A DNA stretch of 63,538 bases from Microbacterium sp. B35-30. GTDB lineage: Bacteria; Actinomycetota; Actinomycetes; Actinomycetales; Microbacteriaceae. Positions 17,244-26,071 of this stretch are shown piece by piece; position 1 is the stretch's first letter; the number at the start of each line of letters is the position of its first letter. The stretch covers positions 1 through 63,538 of the forward strand of contig NZ_MWLQ01000037.1 in the NCBI RefSeq assembly GCF_010634855.1, given 5' to 3'. Made by a program: the position numbers and the translations under genes. The notes under the pieces are model-generated. The model saw nothing but the letters and a program-made list of their open reading frames with translations, ran no database searches and was not told where the DNA came from.

Positions 17244-17387
17244 CCGCGTGACCCCGCGGACCCGCTGGAGCATCACCAACCGTGGCGCCCGCAGCGAGAA
17301 GGTTGTCAACGCTCTCCCTGCCACGCTCGCTTAGGGCTTCCTCATAGGGAGGTTCTGTGTGGACTCACCCGGACTGGCGCATTTCGC

Positions 17388-17978
17388 CTAGGGCCGCATG
17401 CCTCGGAGGGCGGTGCGGAGGAGTGCGTCGACATACTCGTCGCTCAGGGGGCCGCTCCGCTGTAGCCAGCGATTGAGGATCGGCCCCCAGATGATGTCGA
17501 TCGCCACGTCGAGATCGAGGTCGTCCGCGAGCTGCCCCGCCTCTTGCGCCTCGCGCAGACGCTGTCGTTTGGCTTCGCGCAGCGGGGCGTCGAGCTGTCG
17601 ATGGTAGGCCTCGGCGAGACTCTCATCCTGGGCAAGCTCCGTGGCGAGGGCTCGCATCGGCTCGGAGAGCCGCGGATCATTCAACTCCACGACCGTCGCC
17701 CGCAGGACCAGGGTGAGATCAGCCTGGAGATCGCCCGTATCGGGGAGCTGTGGCGTGTCACTGCCGTCTCGCGCGCTGAGGAGGAGGAACGCGTCGAACA
17801 GGACGGCCGCCTTCGACGCCCACCACCGGTAGATGGTCTGCTTCCCGACGCCGGCGCGCGATGCGATGCCTTCGATCGTGATGCGGGGATACGGCACTTC
17901 CTGCAGCAGATCGAGAGTCGCGTCGAGAACGGCTCGGCGTGCATTCTCGTTACGTCGCGCGGGGTCGGGGCTCGGCAT
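17388..17978 (-). CDS. TetR-family transcriptional repressor
   Basis: The 196-residue protein has an N-terminal TetR helix-turn-helix (ARRAVLDATLDLLQEVPYPRITIEGIASRAGVGKQTIYRWWASKAAVLFDAF) and a helical ligand/dimer domain (LRATVVELNDPRLSEPMRALATELAQDESLAEAYHRQLDAPLREAKRQRL). It diverges from the SDR gene at 18087. A perfect GAGACG/CGTCTC palindrome overlaps the probable start of transcription, so it most likely represses that SDR gene and itself. Inducer unknown. Confidence 0.9.
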   Translation of the reverse strand: MPSPDPARRNENARRAVLDATLDLLQEVPYPRITIEGIASRAGVGKQTIYRWWASKAAVLFDAFLLLSARDGSDTPQLPDTGDLQADLTLVLRATVVELNDPRLSEPMRALATELAQDESLAEAYHRQLDAPLREAKRQRLREAQEAGQLADDLDLDVAIDIIWGPILNRWLQRSGPLSDEYVDALLRTALRGMRP

Positions 17979-18012
17979 GTCAGCAGTCTATGGCAAGACG
18001 AGACGTTGCGTA

Positions 18013-18068
18013 TTGCCAAGACGGAGAACCCGTGTTAGGTTCATACTCTAGCGAGACGAACCGTCTCG
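18013..18068 (+). promoter_or_regulatory. SDR promoter with TetR operator
   Basis: A -35 TTGCCA (18013-18018) and -10 TAGGTT (18036-18041) are spaced by 17 bp. Just downstream, CGAGACG-AAC-CGTCTCG (18052-18068) is a perfect 7-bp-arm palindrome near +1, a classical blocking position for the divergent TetR protein. Confidence 0.6.
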
Positions 18069-18086
18069 TCTCAGCAAGGAGTGATC

Positions 18087-18965
18087 ATGAATCAGTCTTC
18101 CCCGACACCGCTCACGTGGTTCATCACCGGCGCGAGTCGAGGCATCGGCCATGCTCTCGCGGCGGCGGCCCTCGACCGTGGCGATCGCGTCGTCGCGACC
18201 GCACGAACCGCAAGCGCAGCGACGTTTGCCACACATCACCGTGACCGCGTCCACGCGTTGGATCTGGACGTGACCGACAAAGGGGCAGTCGACCTCGCCG
18301 TCGCGGCTGCCGTCGAGCGCTTCGGCGGGCTCGATGTCGTGGTCAACAACGCAGGCAACTTGTCCATGGGCATGGTGGAGGAATTCACCGAGCAGCAGGC
18401 GCGAGCACAGTTCGAAGTGAATTTCTTCGGCGCGCTGTGGGTCAGCCAGGCGGTGATGCCGCACCTGCGCGCGCAGGGCTCGGGCCACATCCTCCAGATC
18501 TCGAGCGTCGCGGCCCTCTGCGGCTTCCCGAGCACGGGGCTCTACAGCGCGAGCAAGTTCGCCCTCGAGGGGATGAGCGAAGCTCTGGCAGCGGAGGCGG
18601 CCGCCTTCGGCGTGAAGGTCACGATTGTGCAGCCTGGCGGCTATTGGACCGATCTGTATTCGAACATCACCGCGACCTGTCCGTCCGAGCCGTACGCGCC
18701 GTTGCGGGCCGAACTCGAGCGGCAGTGGGCGGAGGGATCGGTCGACAGCGCGCCTCGTCTGGCTGCGGATGCGATGCTCACCCTGGTGGATAGCGACGCA
18801 CCACCGCTCCGGTTGCTGCTCGGAAGCATGGTCTATGACCTCGCACAGCAGATAGCTGAGCAGCGCATCGCAACGTGGGCTGCCTGGGAGAACGTCAGCC
18901 GGGCTGCCGAACACGCCGTTTCACACTCCGAGGCCGACGGCGCCACACGTGCCGCAACCAGCTGA
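18087..18965 (+). CDS. SDR-family NAD(P)-dependent oxidoreductase
   Basis: The 292-residue classical short-chain dehydrogenase has the cofactor motif TGASRGIGHA, DVTDKGAVD, the NNAG motif (VVNNAGNLSMG), the catalytic Ser in ISSVAAL and the YxxxK pair in YSASKFALEGMSEALA. The ATG at 18087 is preferred over GTG 18081 because AAGGAG directly abuts the GTG and is 6 bp from the ATG. It is under the TetR operator described above. The substrate is an alcohol or ketone that cannot be named. Confidence 0.92.
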   Translation: MNQSSPTPLTWFITGASRGIGHALAAAALDRGDRVVATARTASAATFATHHRDRVHALDLDVTDKGAVDLAVAAAVERFGGLDVVVNNAGNLSMGMVEEFTEQQARAQFEVNFFGALWVSQAVMPHLRAQGSGHILQISSVAALCGFPSTGLYSASKFALEGMSEALAAEAAAFGVKVTIVQPGGYWTDLYSNITATCPSEPYAPLRAELERQWAEGSVDSAPRLAADAMLTLVDSDAPPLRLLLGSMVYDLAQQIAEQRIATWAAWENVSRAAEHAVSHSEADGATRAATS

Positions 18966-19083
18966 ACCAGACCGTAGCAGGCCGACGGACGAGAAACGCC
19001 ACCGCTCAGCGAACATCACCCGCAACTGTCGGGAGTGCGCTGACGGACCCGCTGTGGACAGTTGGCTTCTTTGTCGACAACTC

Positions 19084-19734
19084 TCAGGAAGAGTGTTCTG
19101 ACGAGTCGCCGCCTGGAGCGATATCCATCAACCATCCGTCGCCGTTGAGGTGGTAGACGATGCGCGTGTGTCGGCGATCGGTTGATCCTTGCCAGAACTC
19201 GACCCGCGTGGGCTGGAGGCGCCACAGGGTCCAGTCCTCGGAGGGGACACCCGCCCGCGCCGCTGCGCTGCGCGAAAGAAGGTCTGCCTCGCTCTCTGCT
19301 CGCGTCGCACGGACGACACGCCCGCGCACCCGCACGGCACGCACCATCGGCTGCCACCAGAACGTGAGAGCCGCCACCGGGTTCGCGGCAAGCTGTGCAC
19401 CGCTCCGGCTCGATCCCCGGCCGGCGAAGGCCCACCCGCGGGCGTCGACGTCTTTGAGGATCAGTGTCCTCGCGTCTGGCATCCCATCGGCGCCGATCGT
19501 CGACAGTGTCATGGCGAGCGGCTCGGGTACGTCCGCGAGGACCGCGTCATCAAGCCAGTCGACGAACTGTGCAGCAGGATCCGCGCGTAACGCTGCGGTG
19601 TCCAGACCTGGCGCCGACCCGGTCAGGCTCGGGATGGCTCGCAACCTGGCCCGGAAGTCATTCGTCACTCGAGGATCATTCCATGACACGAGTCTGCCAT
19701 TGGCATCCCGGCGAACTGAGGAGTAGAGGACCAA
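19084..19734 (-). CDS. Pyridoxamine 5'-phosphate oxidase-family protein
   Basis: This 216-residue protein has the FMN split-barrel of PNPOx: EPLAMTLSTIGADGMPDARTLILKDVDARGWAFAGRGSSRSGAQLAANPVAALTFWW, VRVRGRVVRATRAESEADLLSRSAAA, and a PNPOx-like C-terminus (DWTLWRLQPTRVEFWQGSTDRRHTRIVYHLNGDGW). The C-terminal signature favours true pyridoxine/pyridoxamine phosphate oxidase or a close relative over a general flavin reductase. The start is uncertain: TTG 19734 has no clear ribosome site, and GTG in VTNDFRARL is an alternative. Stands alone. Confidence 0.85.
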   Translation of the reverse strand: MVLYSSVRRDANGRLVSWNDPRVTNDFRARLRAIPSLTGSAPGLDTAALRADPAAQFVDWLDDAVLADVPEPLAMTLSTIGADGMPDARTLILKDVDARGWAFAGRGSSRSGAQLAANPVAALTFWWQPMVRAVRVRGRVVRATRAESEADLLSRSAAARAGVPSEDWTLWRLQPTRVEFWQGSTDRRHTRIVYHLNGDGWLMDIAPGGDSSEHSS

Positions 19735-19872
19735 GCCCGCAACGCGACCCGGCCAATCTCCACGGGGCAGAGGAACAGAATCTTCCGGCCCGCGGAGGGA
19801 GGGATCCCTCAGCGGGCCGAAACTGACTGGGAGGCAGCTCTGGTTTGAATGAGCGCGGCGGCTCGCTGAATG

Positions 19873-21057
19873 CTAGGAGCGCGCACCGACTCCGATCTGC
19901 ATCAGGTCTTCGCCGATGATCAGATCGCCGCTGAAGCCCTGCTTCGCGGCCCGAAGGCGCTTCACGTCGGCATTGCTCGGCGCAATGTGCGACAGAACGA
20001 GCGTCTTCACTCCCGCTGGCTCAGCAACGTCTCGACCCACCTGCTCGATGGTGGTGTGCGACACGAGCAGGTGTGCTTTGAGCGCCTGTCCTGCAGGACC
20101 TCCGACCACTGCGGCGAGTTGATCTGCGAATGCAGGGTCGATGACCTCGTGGACTAAGTAGTCCGCTCCCTGCGCAAGCTCGATCAGATTGGCGCTCGGT
20201 GCGGTGTCGCCCGAGACCACCACCGACCCGTCGGGCGTGTCGAACCGGAAAGCGAATGCAGGCGCGGTGGGCCGATGATCAACGATGGTTGCGGTGATGC
20301 GTACTTCACCGTCCTGCCAGATCGCGAATGGTGAAACCCTGGGCGGGATCCCGGCTTCATCCACAGCCCACATGCCGGAGATGTCGATGTCGGTCATGCT
20401 GAAGTACGGCCACGGCCCAGGGGCGCCGCTGTCGCGGATGCGGTCGTTGAAGTCTGCTGCGAACGCCTGGTCGAGGTATCCGGTCATTCCCGAGATCCCG
20501 GGCGATGGTCGTTCCGGGTTGACGACCGCCGGCGTGGGACGGTTCGGTGGAAACACCCGCGGCAGCGTTTCGCGATCGCCAGGTCCGAAGACGCGGATCG
20601 GGTCACTCGTGGCCCCCACGCGGTTGGTCATTCCAGTTGAGTACGTCGCCGGCCACTCTGCCACGTGATCGGAGTGCATGTGGGTGAAGAGGATGCTGCG
20701 TACGTTCGTCAATGAGCGACCGCCGAAGCCTTCTCCGGCGAGACCGGCCTTGGTCAATTGCATGTGGGCACCGTGCCCAAGGTCTACCAGGTAGACGGCT
20801 CCGTCATACACGACCGCGGTAGAGATACCCGCCCTGCCCTCACTGAGCAGCGTCGGCCCACCTCCGGTCCCCAGAAGCACCAGCTTCGTCCGGAAGCGTG
20901 ACGTGCTCGTCTGCCCCCCGCCAGTCGCAGCGGCGGCCGGCGTGGCGGCTACCAGAGACAAGCCGCCGACGACCGCCGACGCTCCCATGGTCTGCAGAAA
21001 TCGGCGCCGTGACGTCTCAGGCAGGCGAGCTATAGCGTGATCAATCACATCGCACAT
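19873..21057 (-). CDS. Tat-exported metallo-beta-lactamase-fold hydrolase
   Basis: The 394-residue protein starts with a twin-arginine signal (SRRRFLQTMGASAVVGGLSLVAATPAAAA), so it is folded in the cytosol and exported. The hydrolase core has LLGTGGGPT, the metal motif THMHSDH, further ligands (SGDTAPS, VHEVIDPAF, SHTT) and a terminal SHIAPSN, matching the RNase Z/arylsulfatase-like MBL branch. The ATG at 21057 has AAGGAT 9 bp upstream. The role could be ester or phosphodiester hydrolysis outside the cell; substrate unknown. Confidence 0.88.
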   Translation of the reverse strand: MCDVIDHAIARLPETSRRRFLQTMGASAVVGGLSLVAATPAAAATGGGQTSTSRFRTKLVLLGTGGGPTLLSEGRAGISTAVVYDGAVYLVDLGHGAHMQLTKAGLAGEGFGGRSLTNVRSILFTHMHSDHVAEWPATYSTGMTNRVGATSDPIRVFGPGDRETLPRVFPPNRPTPAVVNPERPSPGISGMTGYLDQAFAADFNDRIRDSGAPGPWPYFSMTDIDISGMWAVDEAGIPPRVSPFAIWQDGEVRITATIVDHRPTAPAFAFRFDTPDGSVVVSGDTAPSANLIELAQGADYLVHEVIDPAFADQLAAVVGGPAGQALKAHLLVSHTTIEQVGRDVAEPAGVKTLVLSHIAPSNADVKRLRAAKQGFSGDLIIGEDLMQIGVGARS

Positions 21058-21446
21058 ACGGGGATCCTTTGCAGTGAGGGGCGGTCGGTCATGAAGCGCC
21101 CGCAAATTGTGGCCCGGCCGATCGTGTCAACGGCGGGCATGGTGCGTACCATCGCGCGTGCACGACGGCTGAGTCGATCACGAGGCAGATGATCGGGACC
21201 GCAGAAAGATCGGACGGCGATGTCACGTGTTGCTCCAAGCACGCGCCGCGACTCCGCGGCGCTTTGTTCATTGAACGTCGCACACCGCAAATCAGTGAAG
21301 ATCTCATCGATGATGGTCGTCATCGACGGCGGTGATGACCGCGAGGCCGTCGGCGTTGTGATCTGAACGGCGTCCTGTCGATGACGGCTGCCCTCGCTGG
21401 GCGATCCGCCTGCGCGCTCTGGACAACAGAACTCGGCGTTCCAAGT
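21058..21446. other. 389-bp intergenic region
   Basis: No confident gene. A minus-strand frame (21045-21323) opens MTTIIDEIFTDLRCATFNEQSAAESRRVLG, which is partly protein-like but then degenerates and overlaps the neighbour, so it was not called. A small palindrome ATGGT-GCGT-ACCAT lies near 21140-21153. Confidence 0.4.
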
Positions 21447-22877
21447 TCACGTGCGCAGGGCGATGAGGTCGCGTCTTCGGGTAGGGGACTTCGTGGCGGG
21501 TCGCCACTTCACCTGCGCGTCCCACCAGTACGGGCCCTTCACATATGGGATGCCGCCGACCATGCGGATCTGCCATCCGCCGGTGTCGATCGTCCGATGA
21601 TGGAACCAGCAGAGCAAGACCCCGTTGTCGGTGTGTGTGGGGCCGCCGCGGGAGTGCTCTTCGACATGGTGGAGCTCGCACCATTGCGGGGGCACGTGAC
21701 AACCGGGGATGAGGCAGCCGCCGTCGCGGAGGGTGATCGCTTTGCGTTGGTGGTGGTTGAAGATGCGGTCCAGGGTCGTGATCGACACGATCCGCCCGTT
21801 CTCGCCCAGCACGACGCGCTGGATGCTGCCGGTGCACGCGATGTGACGTGCGACCGCGAGCGGGACCGGCTGGTCGTCGCCGGGGAGGTGGGCGCGACCG
21901 TGGCCGGCGGCGAAGTCTTCCGCCCGCACCGACACGACCAGGGTGGGCGCCGCCCCGCCGAGGGTGGGCAGTTCGCCGGATGCCGCGGCGGCGGTGAGCA
22001 GCACCGCGAACGCGTCGTGCTGCCTCTGGGCGTGGCTGCGCTGATCAGCAGCCGACGCCAAGGGCTCCCATGGATCGCGGTCCGGATCCTCGACGAAGCA
22101 GGGCCCTGGTGCCGGTGCGCCGTCCACGCGCGGATTGAGAACGCTGTCGAGCCCGAGCTGCAGCTGCGCGGCCAGTTCGGGGAGCAGGCGTCCGCGGAGG
22201 GGGACCAGACCGTCGTCGCCGCGACGACCCACCGTGATGCCACGCTTGCGGAGCGCGCGGGTGTCTTCGGGTTCGGCACCGTCCTGGTCGAGGTACGCCG
22301 CCCACACCTGCGCCAGGGCGCGCAGCTCATCCGCCGACGCCGGCGGTGCGGCATCCACCCCCTCGCCGCACGCGGCGGAGGCCAACTCAGCGTCGGCGGC
22401 GAGCATGCCGGCCCGGCCGGTCTGACAGCCGCGGAACGCGCCGGTGACCGCGATCATCCCGTCGAGCCCGATCTGACCCGCGCTCAGGGCGGCGCGCAGA
22501 CCCGGAAACTCCGCCGGCAGCACCTCACCGGTGGACAACGCGACAGACTGCTGCACCGCGTTCGCTGCGGCGATCATGTCGGACGCCGTCCGCCCCGAGC
22601 CGCGCGTCGCGCGCTGCACGAGTTCGCTCATGTTGCGGCATCCGTACCGCGTCGTGATGCGGTCGGCGTGACCGACGCCACGGTCACGGTCCACGATCAC
22701 CGCGACCGCCTCGACCATGACCGCTTCGGCAGCACGCCGGATCCGGCCCGCCGTCGCGAGCGCTCCAAGCACTTCGGCGTCGTCGGAGTCCCGCAACCCA
22801 CCGTCGGCGAACGCCGCCGCGGATACTTTCGCGAGCGCGTCGCCGAGCTCTGTGAGAGCGTCGGCGAGGTTTGTCAT
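21447..22877 (-). CDS. DUF222 / HNH endonuclease (13E12-type repeat-family) protein
   Basis: The 476-residue protein combines the long helical DUF222 region (ALGDALAKV..., RIRRAAEAVMVEAVAVIVDR, TRYGCRNMSELVQRATR) with a C-terminal zinc-ribbon HNH nuclease (CLIPGCHVPPQWCELHHVEEHSRGG, then HTDNGVLLCWFHHRTID). All HNH residues are visible. This family is present in many copies in actinobacterial genomes; its job is unclear. The ATG at 22877 is chosen by family alignment (MTNLADALTELG); a TTG at 22910 is also open. Confidence 0.9.
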   Translation of the reverse strand: MTNLADALTELGDALAKVSAAAFADGGLRDSDDAEVLGALATAGRIRRAAEAVMVEAVAVIVDRDRGVGHADRITTRYGCRNMSELVQRATRGSGRTASDMIAAANAVQQSVALSTGEVLPAEFPGLRAALSAGQIGLDGMIAVTGAFRGCQTGRAGMLAADAELASAACGEGVDAAPPASADELRALAQVWAAYLDQDGAEPEDTRALRKRGITVGRRGDDGLVPLRGRLLPELAAQLQLGLDSVLNPRVDGAPAPGPCFVEDPDRDPWEPLASAADQRSHAQRQHDAFAVLLTAAAASGELPTLGGAAPTLVVSVRAEDFAAGHGRAHLPGDDQPVPLAVARHIACTGSIQRVVLGENGRIVSITTLDRIFNHHQRKAITLRDGGCLIPGCHVPPQWCELHHVEEHSRGGPTHTDNGVLLCWFHHRTIDTGGWQIRMVGGIPYVKGPYWWDAQVKWRPATKSPTRRRDLIALRT

Positions 22878-23021
22878 ACCCTCATTCTGGCGAGGGTCAC
22901 CGACATTCAAACACCCAGGTCAAAGGCTGAAACCGTGCTGTGGATAACCCGGTGAAGCGACCCGCGAGAGGCGCCTGTGGAGGAACCGAACCGGCCCACC
23001 GACGTGTGCGCCGGGTGCGCG

Positions 23022-23355
23022 CGTTTCGTCTCGCTCGTTCCTCGCTCGCTCAACGACCGGAGGCGTGTGCGCCGGGTGCGCGCGTTTCGTCTCGCTCGTT
23101 CCTCGCTCGCTCAACGACCGGAGGCGTGCGCCGGGTGCGCGCGTTTCGTCTCGCTCGTTCCTCGCTCGCTCAACGACCGGAGGCGTGTGCGCCGGGTGCG
23201 CGCGTTTCGTCTCGCTCGTTCCTCGCTCGCTCAACGACGACCGGGCGTGTGCGTCGGGTGCGCGCGGTTCGTCTCGCTCGTTCCTCGCTCGCTCAACGAC
23301 CGGGGATCAGGAACCGCGTCTCGTCTCGCTCGTTCCTCGCTCGCTCAACGACCGG
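23022..23355 (+). repeat. Tandem array of six family A repeats
   Basis: Six forward copies of the CGTTTCGTCTCGCTCG...CTCAACGACCGG element lie at about 23022-23060, 23083-23121, 23142-23180, 23203-23243, 23266-23303 and 23317-23355. The first four are spaced by a nearly constant AGGCGTGTGCGCCGGGTGCG segment (period about 60 bp); the fifth and sixth are diverged. The array fills most of the 565-bp gap between the HNH gene and the esterase. Confidence 0.9.
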
Positions 23356-23376
23356 GGGCGCGTAGACGACCGCGAC

Positions 23377-23414
23377 CAGGAGGGCAGTCCCAGAACCCAA
23401 GGCCTGCCCTCCTG
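23377..23414 (-). terminator. Terminator hairpin downstream of the secreted esterase
   Basis: CAGGAGGGCAG (23377-23387) and CTGCCCTCCTG (23404-23414) form a perfect 11-pair stem around a 16-nt loop, 28 bp beyond the esterase stop on its strand. Confidence 0.7.
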
Positions 23415-23442
23415 CGTCACGCGCCGGGCCGTAGCCGCCGCG

Positions 23443-25887
23443 TCACCGCCAGGATGCCGTCGCCGGCTCGGACGGCCCCAGGATGCTGACCGCGGTCACG
23501 GTGTACTCCTGAGAGTCGTCGCGGTCGCCGGCGAGCCGGCACGTCGTCGCGCGTGTCTCGCACACCATCTCGCCCGACGCGTCGCGGACGATGTAGCCGT
23601 CGAGCGGCAGATCGGATGCAGCGGTCGTCCAGGTGACGCGAACCGCTCGGCCGGCGACGACAGCCGTCACGTCTGCCGGAGCTTCGGGACTCGACAGGCG
23701 ATGGGTGCCGGCGGAGACATGCGCGACGCGGGTCGCGCCGTCGCGGGTGAGCTGGATCGTGACCTCGCCGTCCGCCGTGACACTCAGCTCGCCAGGTGCC
23801 GCCGGGTCGAGGCCCGCGCGATCCAGCTCCACGCGCAGCTTCGCCACATTCTCTGTCGACAGATCGAGGGCGTTGCGCGGCTCCTGCTCACCGGTGGGCA
23901 CCCAGGCCTGGTCGCGCACCTGCACGTTGCGGCCGTCGATGACCTGCATCTGATCCGTCAGCACCGCTTCGGTCGAAGTCGTGGCCAGGGCGTGCGACGT
24001 CGCCTCGACGCGGCTCCATCGGGCGGATGCGTCGCGAACGGCGAGGCCGGTCAGCCAGTACGCGCGGTCGACCGTGATCCCGAGGTCGGGCCGGGCGTCC
24101 CCCGGCTCCCAGCGGAACGACACCTGTGCGGGGGAGTGCTCACGTTCCGGATGCTGCTCCACGTACTCCGCGGCATCGCTCCAGCCGAGCCACTGCCCGA
24201 GCTGGCCGTGGTCCGCGTTCTCGTAGTAGTTCGCCCGATAGCGGACGTCGGCGGCGTCGGCTGCGGCATCCCAGCGGCGCGTGTTGTTGAGCGCGACGTC
24301 GCGGGATCCGGAGTCCATGAAGGTCACGAGGTTGCGGAGGTTCTCCATCCGGCTCTCGTCGCCCGCCTGGTCGCGCCTGCCCTGCGTGTCGTAGTAGCCC
24401 GCGCCCGAGACGATGACGGTCGCCGCGAACAGGTCGGGATGGTTGGTGGCGATGCGGGTCGCGCCCACCGCGCCCATGGACCACCCGCCGATGACCGTGC
24501 GATCCGGGTCCAGGGTGTAGGTCCGGGCGAGATCGCCCCAGACCTCCCAGACGTCCAACTCGCCCTCGTTGATGTACCAGGTGGTGTTTCCGCGGCCGAG
24601 CGGGGTCACGCAGATCGAGCCACGGTCCTCGCACATAGGCCCGTATACGTCTTCCTGGGTCGTGCCTCCGAAGCCGTTGTGGTTGCGATCGCCCGAGTGC
24701 AGCAGCAGGGTGAGCGGCGCGGGCTCGTCGGCGTCGTAACCGGTCGGCACGTACACCGTGTACGGCTGGACTCGACCGAAGAAGGAGGGCCCTCGCAGCG
24801 CCGGACCGTAGGTCAAACGCGCCTGCGGGTCGAGTCCCTGCCCGAGGTCGAGCGACGACACGTACCAGCGCGTCGAGTATCCGGTGGGAGCGGGTTCCGC
24901 CGTCGAGGCCTGCTGGGCGATGCGGCTCCAATCCAGCTCGGCGGCGAAGTCGCTGACGTCACCGGCGCTCAGGGCATCGGACTGGGCGCCGTTGTTCCAT
25001 CGCGTCGAGGAGTCGGTCCACCCACCCGCGAGGAACGCCTCGTCATCGCGGTCTCGGAAGGCCGCGTTGTACACGCGCGAGCCGTCGGCCGCCTGCGGAG
25101 CGGGTGCGAAGCCGTCGCCGGACGCGTTCGCGACGCCCGCCGCGAGCCGCACCGTCCACGTGTCGTCGGCGTGCATCAGCGTGCGGGGCACGGCGACGAC
25201 GAACGATCGAGCGGCGTCGTCCACCGTCACGGTCGCACCCGACGCCGTCAGATCGGTGCGGGCTCCCGTCTCCGCGTCGATGAGCCACGCACCGCGCGAC
25301 GACACGATCATGGCTGTTTCGACGCCCGCCGATGCGACTCCGGCGTCGGCGGGCCACGAGGCGGTCCCCGTCGCCACATCGGCGTCCGTGTCGAATGCCC
25401 ACGTCGCCACCGGGACGGCGGGGTCGATGAGCGTGTTCCAGTCGACGCGCCAGTAGGTGTGCGTCGCGTCGCCCGCGATCGCGGCCCGGAACACGTCCGC
25501 GCCGTTGGCTCCCGCGTCCGGCGATGCGTAGGTGAAGTCGCCGCGGCCCATGTCGTCGTACAGCCAGTCCGTCCACAGGAACGCGCCGGCGTCGTAGCGT
25601 CCGGTTCCCGACGTGCGCGGGAACTGCTCCGAGAACGCCCAGCCTTCGGCGCGGGGGAGCGTGGGCTCCGGCGCGGTGGTGGCAGCAGGGATGCCCGGCG
25701 GAAGCCCAGATGCCCGATCGGTCGCGTCAGCCGCGGTCGGCTGGGCGGTCGCCGCCGTCGCAGGGACGGGACACAGCGCCAGCGCGAGGGCCGCGGTGAC
25801 GGCGCCGATCAGCCAGGTGGGTGCAAGTCGCGTGCGCCGTGCCTTCGGCGAAGCTCCTGCCTCCGGGTGAAGAGAGAGGTGGGCCAT
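23443..25887 (-). CDS. Secreted alpha/beta-hydrolase (esterase/peptidase-like) with fibronectin-like C-terminus
   Basis: The 814-residue exported protein has a Sec signal (TWLIGAVTAALALALCPVPATAATA). Residues about 80-310 are a beta-rich region (FLWTDWLYDD..., TYWRVDWNTLIDP). The hydrolase domain follows: YTVYVPTGYDADEPAPLTLLLHSGDRNHNG, nucleophile elbow GGWSMGAVG and late His in NADHGQLGQW. The C-terminal about 90 residues read as a fibronectin type III module (PADVTAVVAGRAVRVTWTTAASDLPLDGYIVRD). It probably cleaves esters or peptides outside the cell. The ATG at 25887 has AAGGGGAAG upstream. It diverges from the amino-acid ABC operon across a 184-bp region with two palindromes. Confidence 0.82.
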   Translation of the reverse strand: MAHLSLHPEAGASPKARRTRLAPTWLIGAVTAALALALCPVPATAATAQPTAADATDRASGLPPGIPAATTAPEPTLPRAEGWAFSEQFPRTSGTGRYDAGAFLWTDWLYDDMGRGDFTYASPDAGANGADVFRAAIAGDATHTYWRVDWNTLIDPAVPVATWAFDTDADVATGTASWPADAGVASAGVETAMIVSSRGAWLIDAETGARTDLTASGATVTVDDAARSFVVAVPRTLMHADDTWTVRLAAGVANASGDGFAPAPQAADGSRVYNAAFRDRDDEAFLAGGWTDSSTRWNNGAQSDALSAGDVSDFAAELDWSRIAQQASTAEPAPTGYSTRWYVSSLDLGQGLDPQARLTYGPALRGPSFFGRVQPYTVYVPTGYDADEPAPLTLLLHSGDRNHNGFGGTTQEDVYGPMCEDRGSICVTPLGRGNTTWYINEGELDVWEVWGDLARTYTLDPDRTVIGGWSMGAVGATRIATNHPDLFAATVIVSGAGYYDTQGRRDQAGDESRMENLRNLVTFMDSGSRDVALNNTRRWDAAADAADVRYRANYYENADHGQLGQWLGWSDAAEYVEQHPEREHSPAQVSFRWEPGDARPDLGITVDRAYWLTGLAVRDASARWSRVEATSHALATTSTEAVLTDQMQVIDGRNVQVRDQAWVPTGEQEPRNALDLSTENVAKLRVELDRAGLDPAAPGELSVTADGEVTIQLTRDGATRVAHVSAGTHRLSSPEAPADVTAVVAGRAVRVTWTTAASDLPLDGYIVRDASGEMVCETRATTCRLAGDRDDSQEYTVTAVSILGPSEPATASWR

Positions 25888-25907
25888 GGATTCTTCCCCT
25901 TCGAAGA

Positions 25908-25928
25908 AATATCATGCAGGTTGATATT
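25908..25928. promoter_or_regulatory. Palindrome in the esterase leader
   Basis: AATATCA-TGCAGGT-TGATATT is a perfect 7-bp-arm palindrome 20 bp upstream of the esterase start, a good operator position for that gene. Confidence 0.5.
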
Positions 25929-25977
25929 CGGCACGCTAGCCCGACGGTCCCGCGAGCGTCAATCAGGTATGTCGAGA

Positions 25978-26014
25978 TTGATAGTTGAAATCTTCAATCA
26001 TCAACTTTTATGAT
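25978..26014 (+). promoter_or_regulatory. Promoter and operator of the amino-acid ABC/CoA-transferase operon
   Basis: A -35 TTGAAA (25985-25990) and -10 TATGAT (26009-26014) are 18 bp apart. An imperfect palindrome, TTGATAGTTGAA-ATC-TTCAATCATCAA (25978-26004, 10 of 12 pairs), covers the -35 and most of the spacer, so a repressor bound there would block the promoter. The MarR gene at 34609 is a candidate regulator (inference). Confidence 0.55.
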
Positions 26015-26071
26015 GTTATCCACGGTGATCGACTGACACCGACCCGATCTGCACAACGATGTGGAGTCCTC

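Noticed and set aside
21045..21323. 92-codon minus-strand frame starting MTTIIDEIFTDL
   Set aside because: The first 30 residues look plausible, but the rest is Arg-rich, runs into the metallo-hydrolase gene and has no ribosome site.
23022..23355. CRISPR array
   Set aside because: Repeats are about 39 bp but the intervening segments are nearly identical to each other, the element is found across the window as single copies, and no cas gene is present.
22981..23410. Repetitive frames through the family A array that translate as repeated FVSLVPRSLND units
   Set aside because: These come from the repeat DNA itself; no start site or independent coding signal supports a repeat protein.
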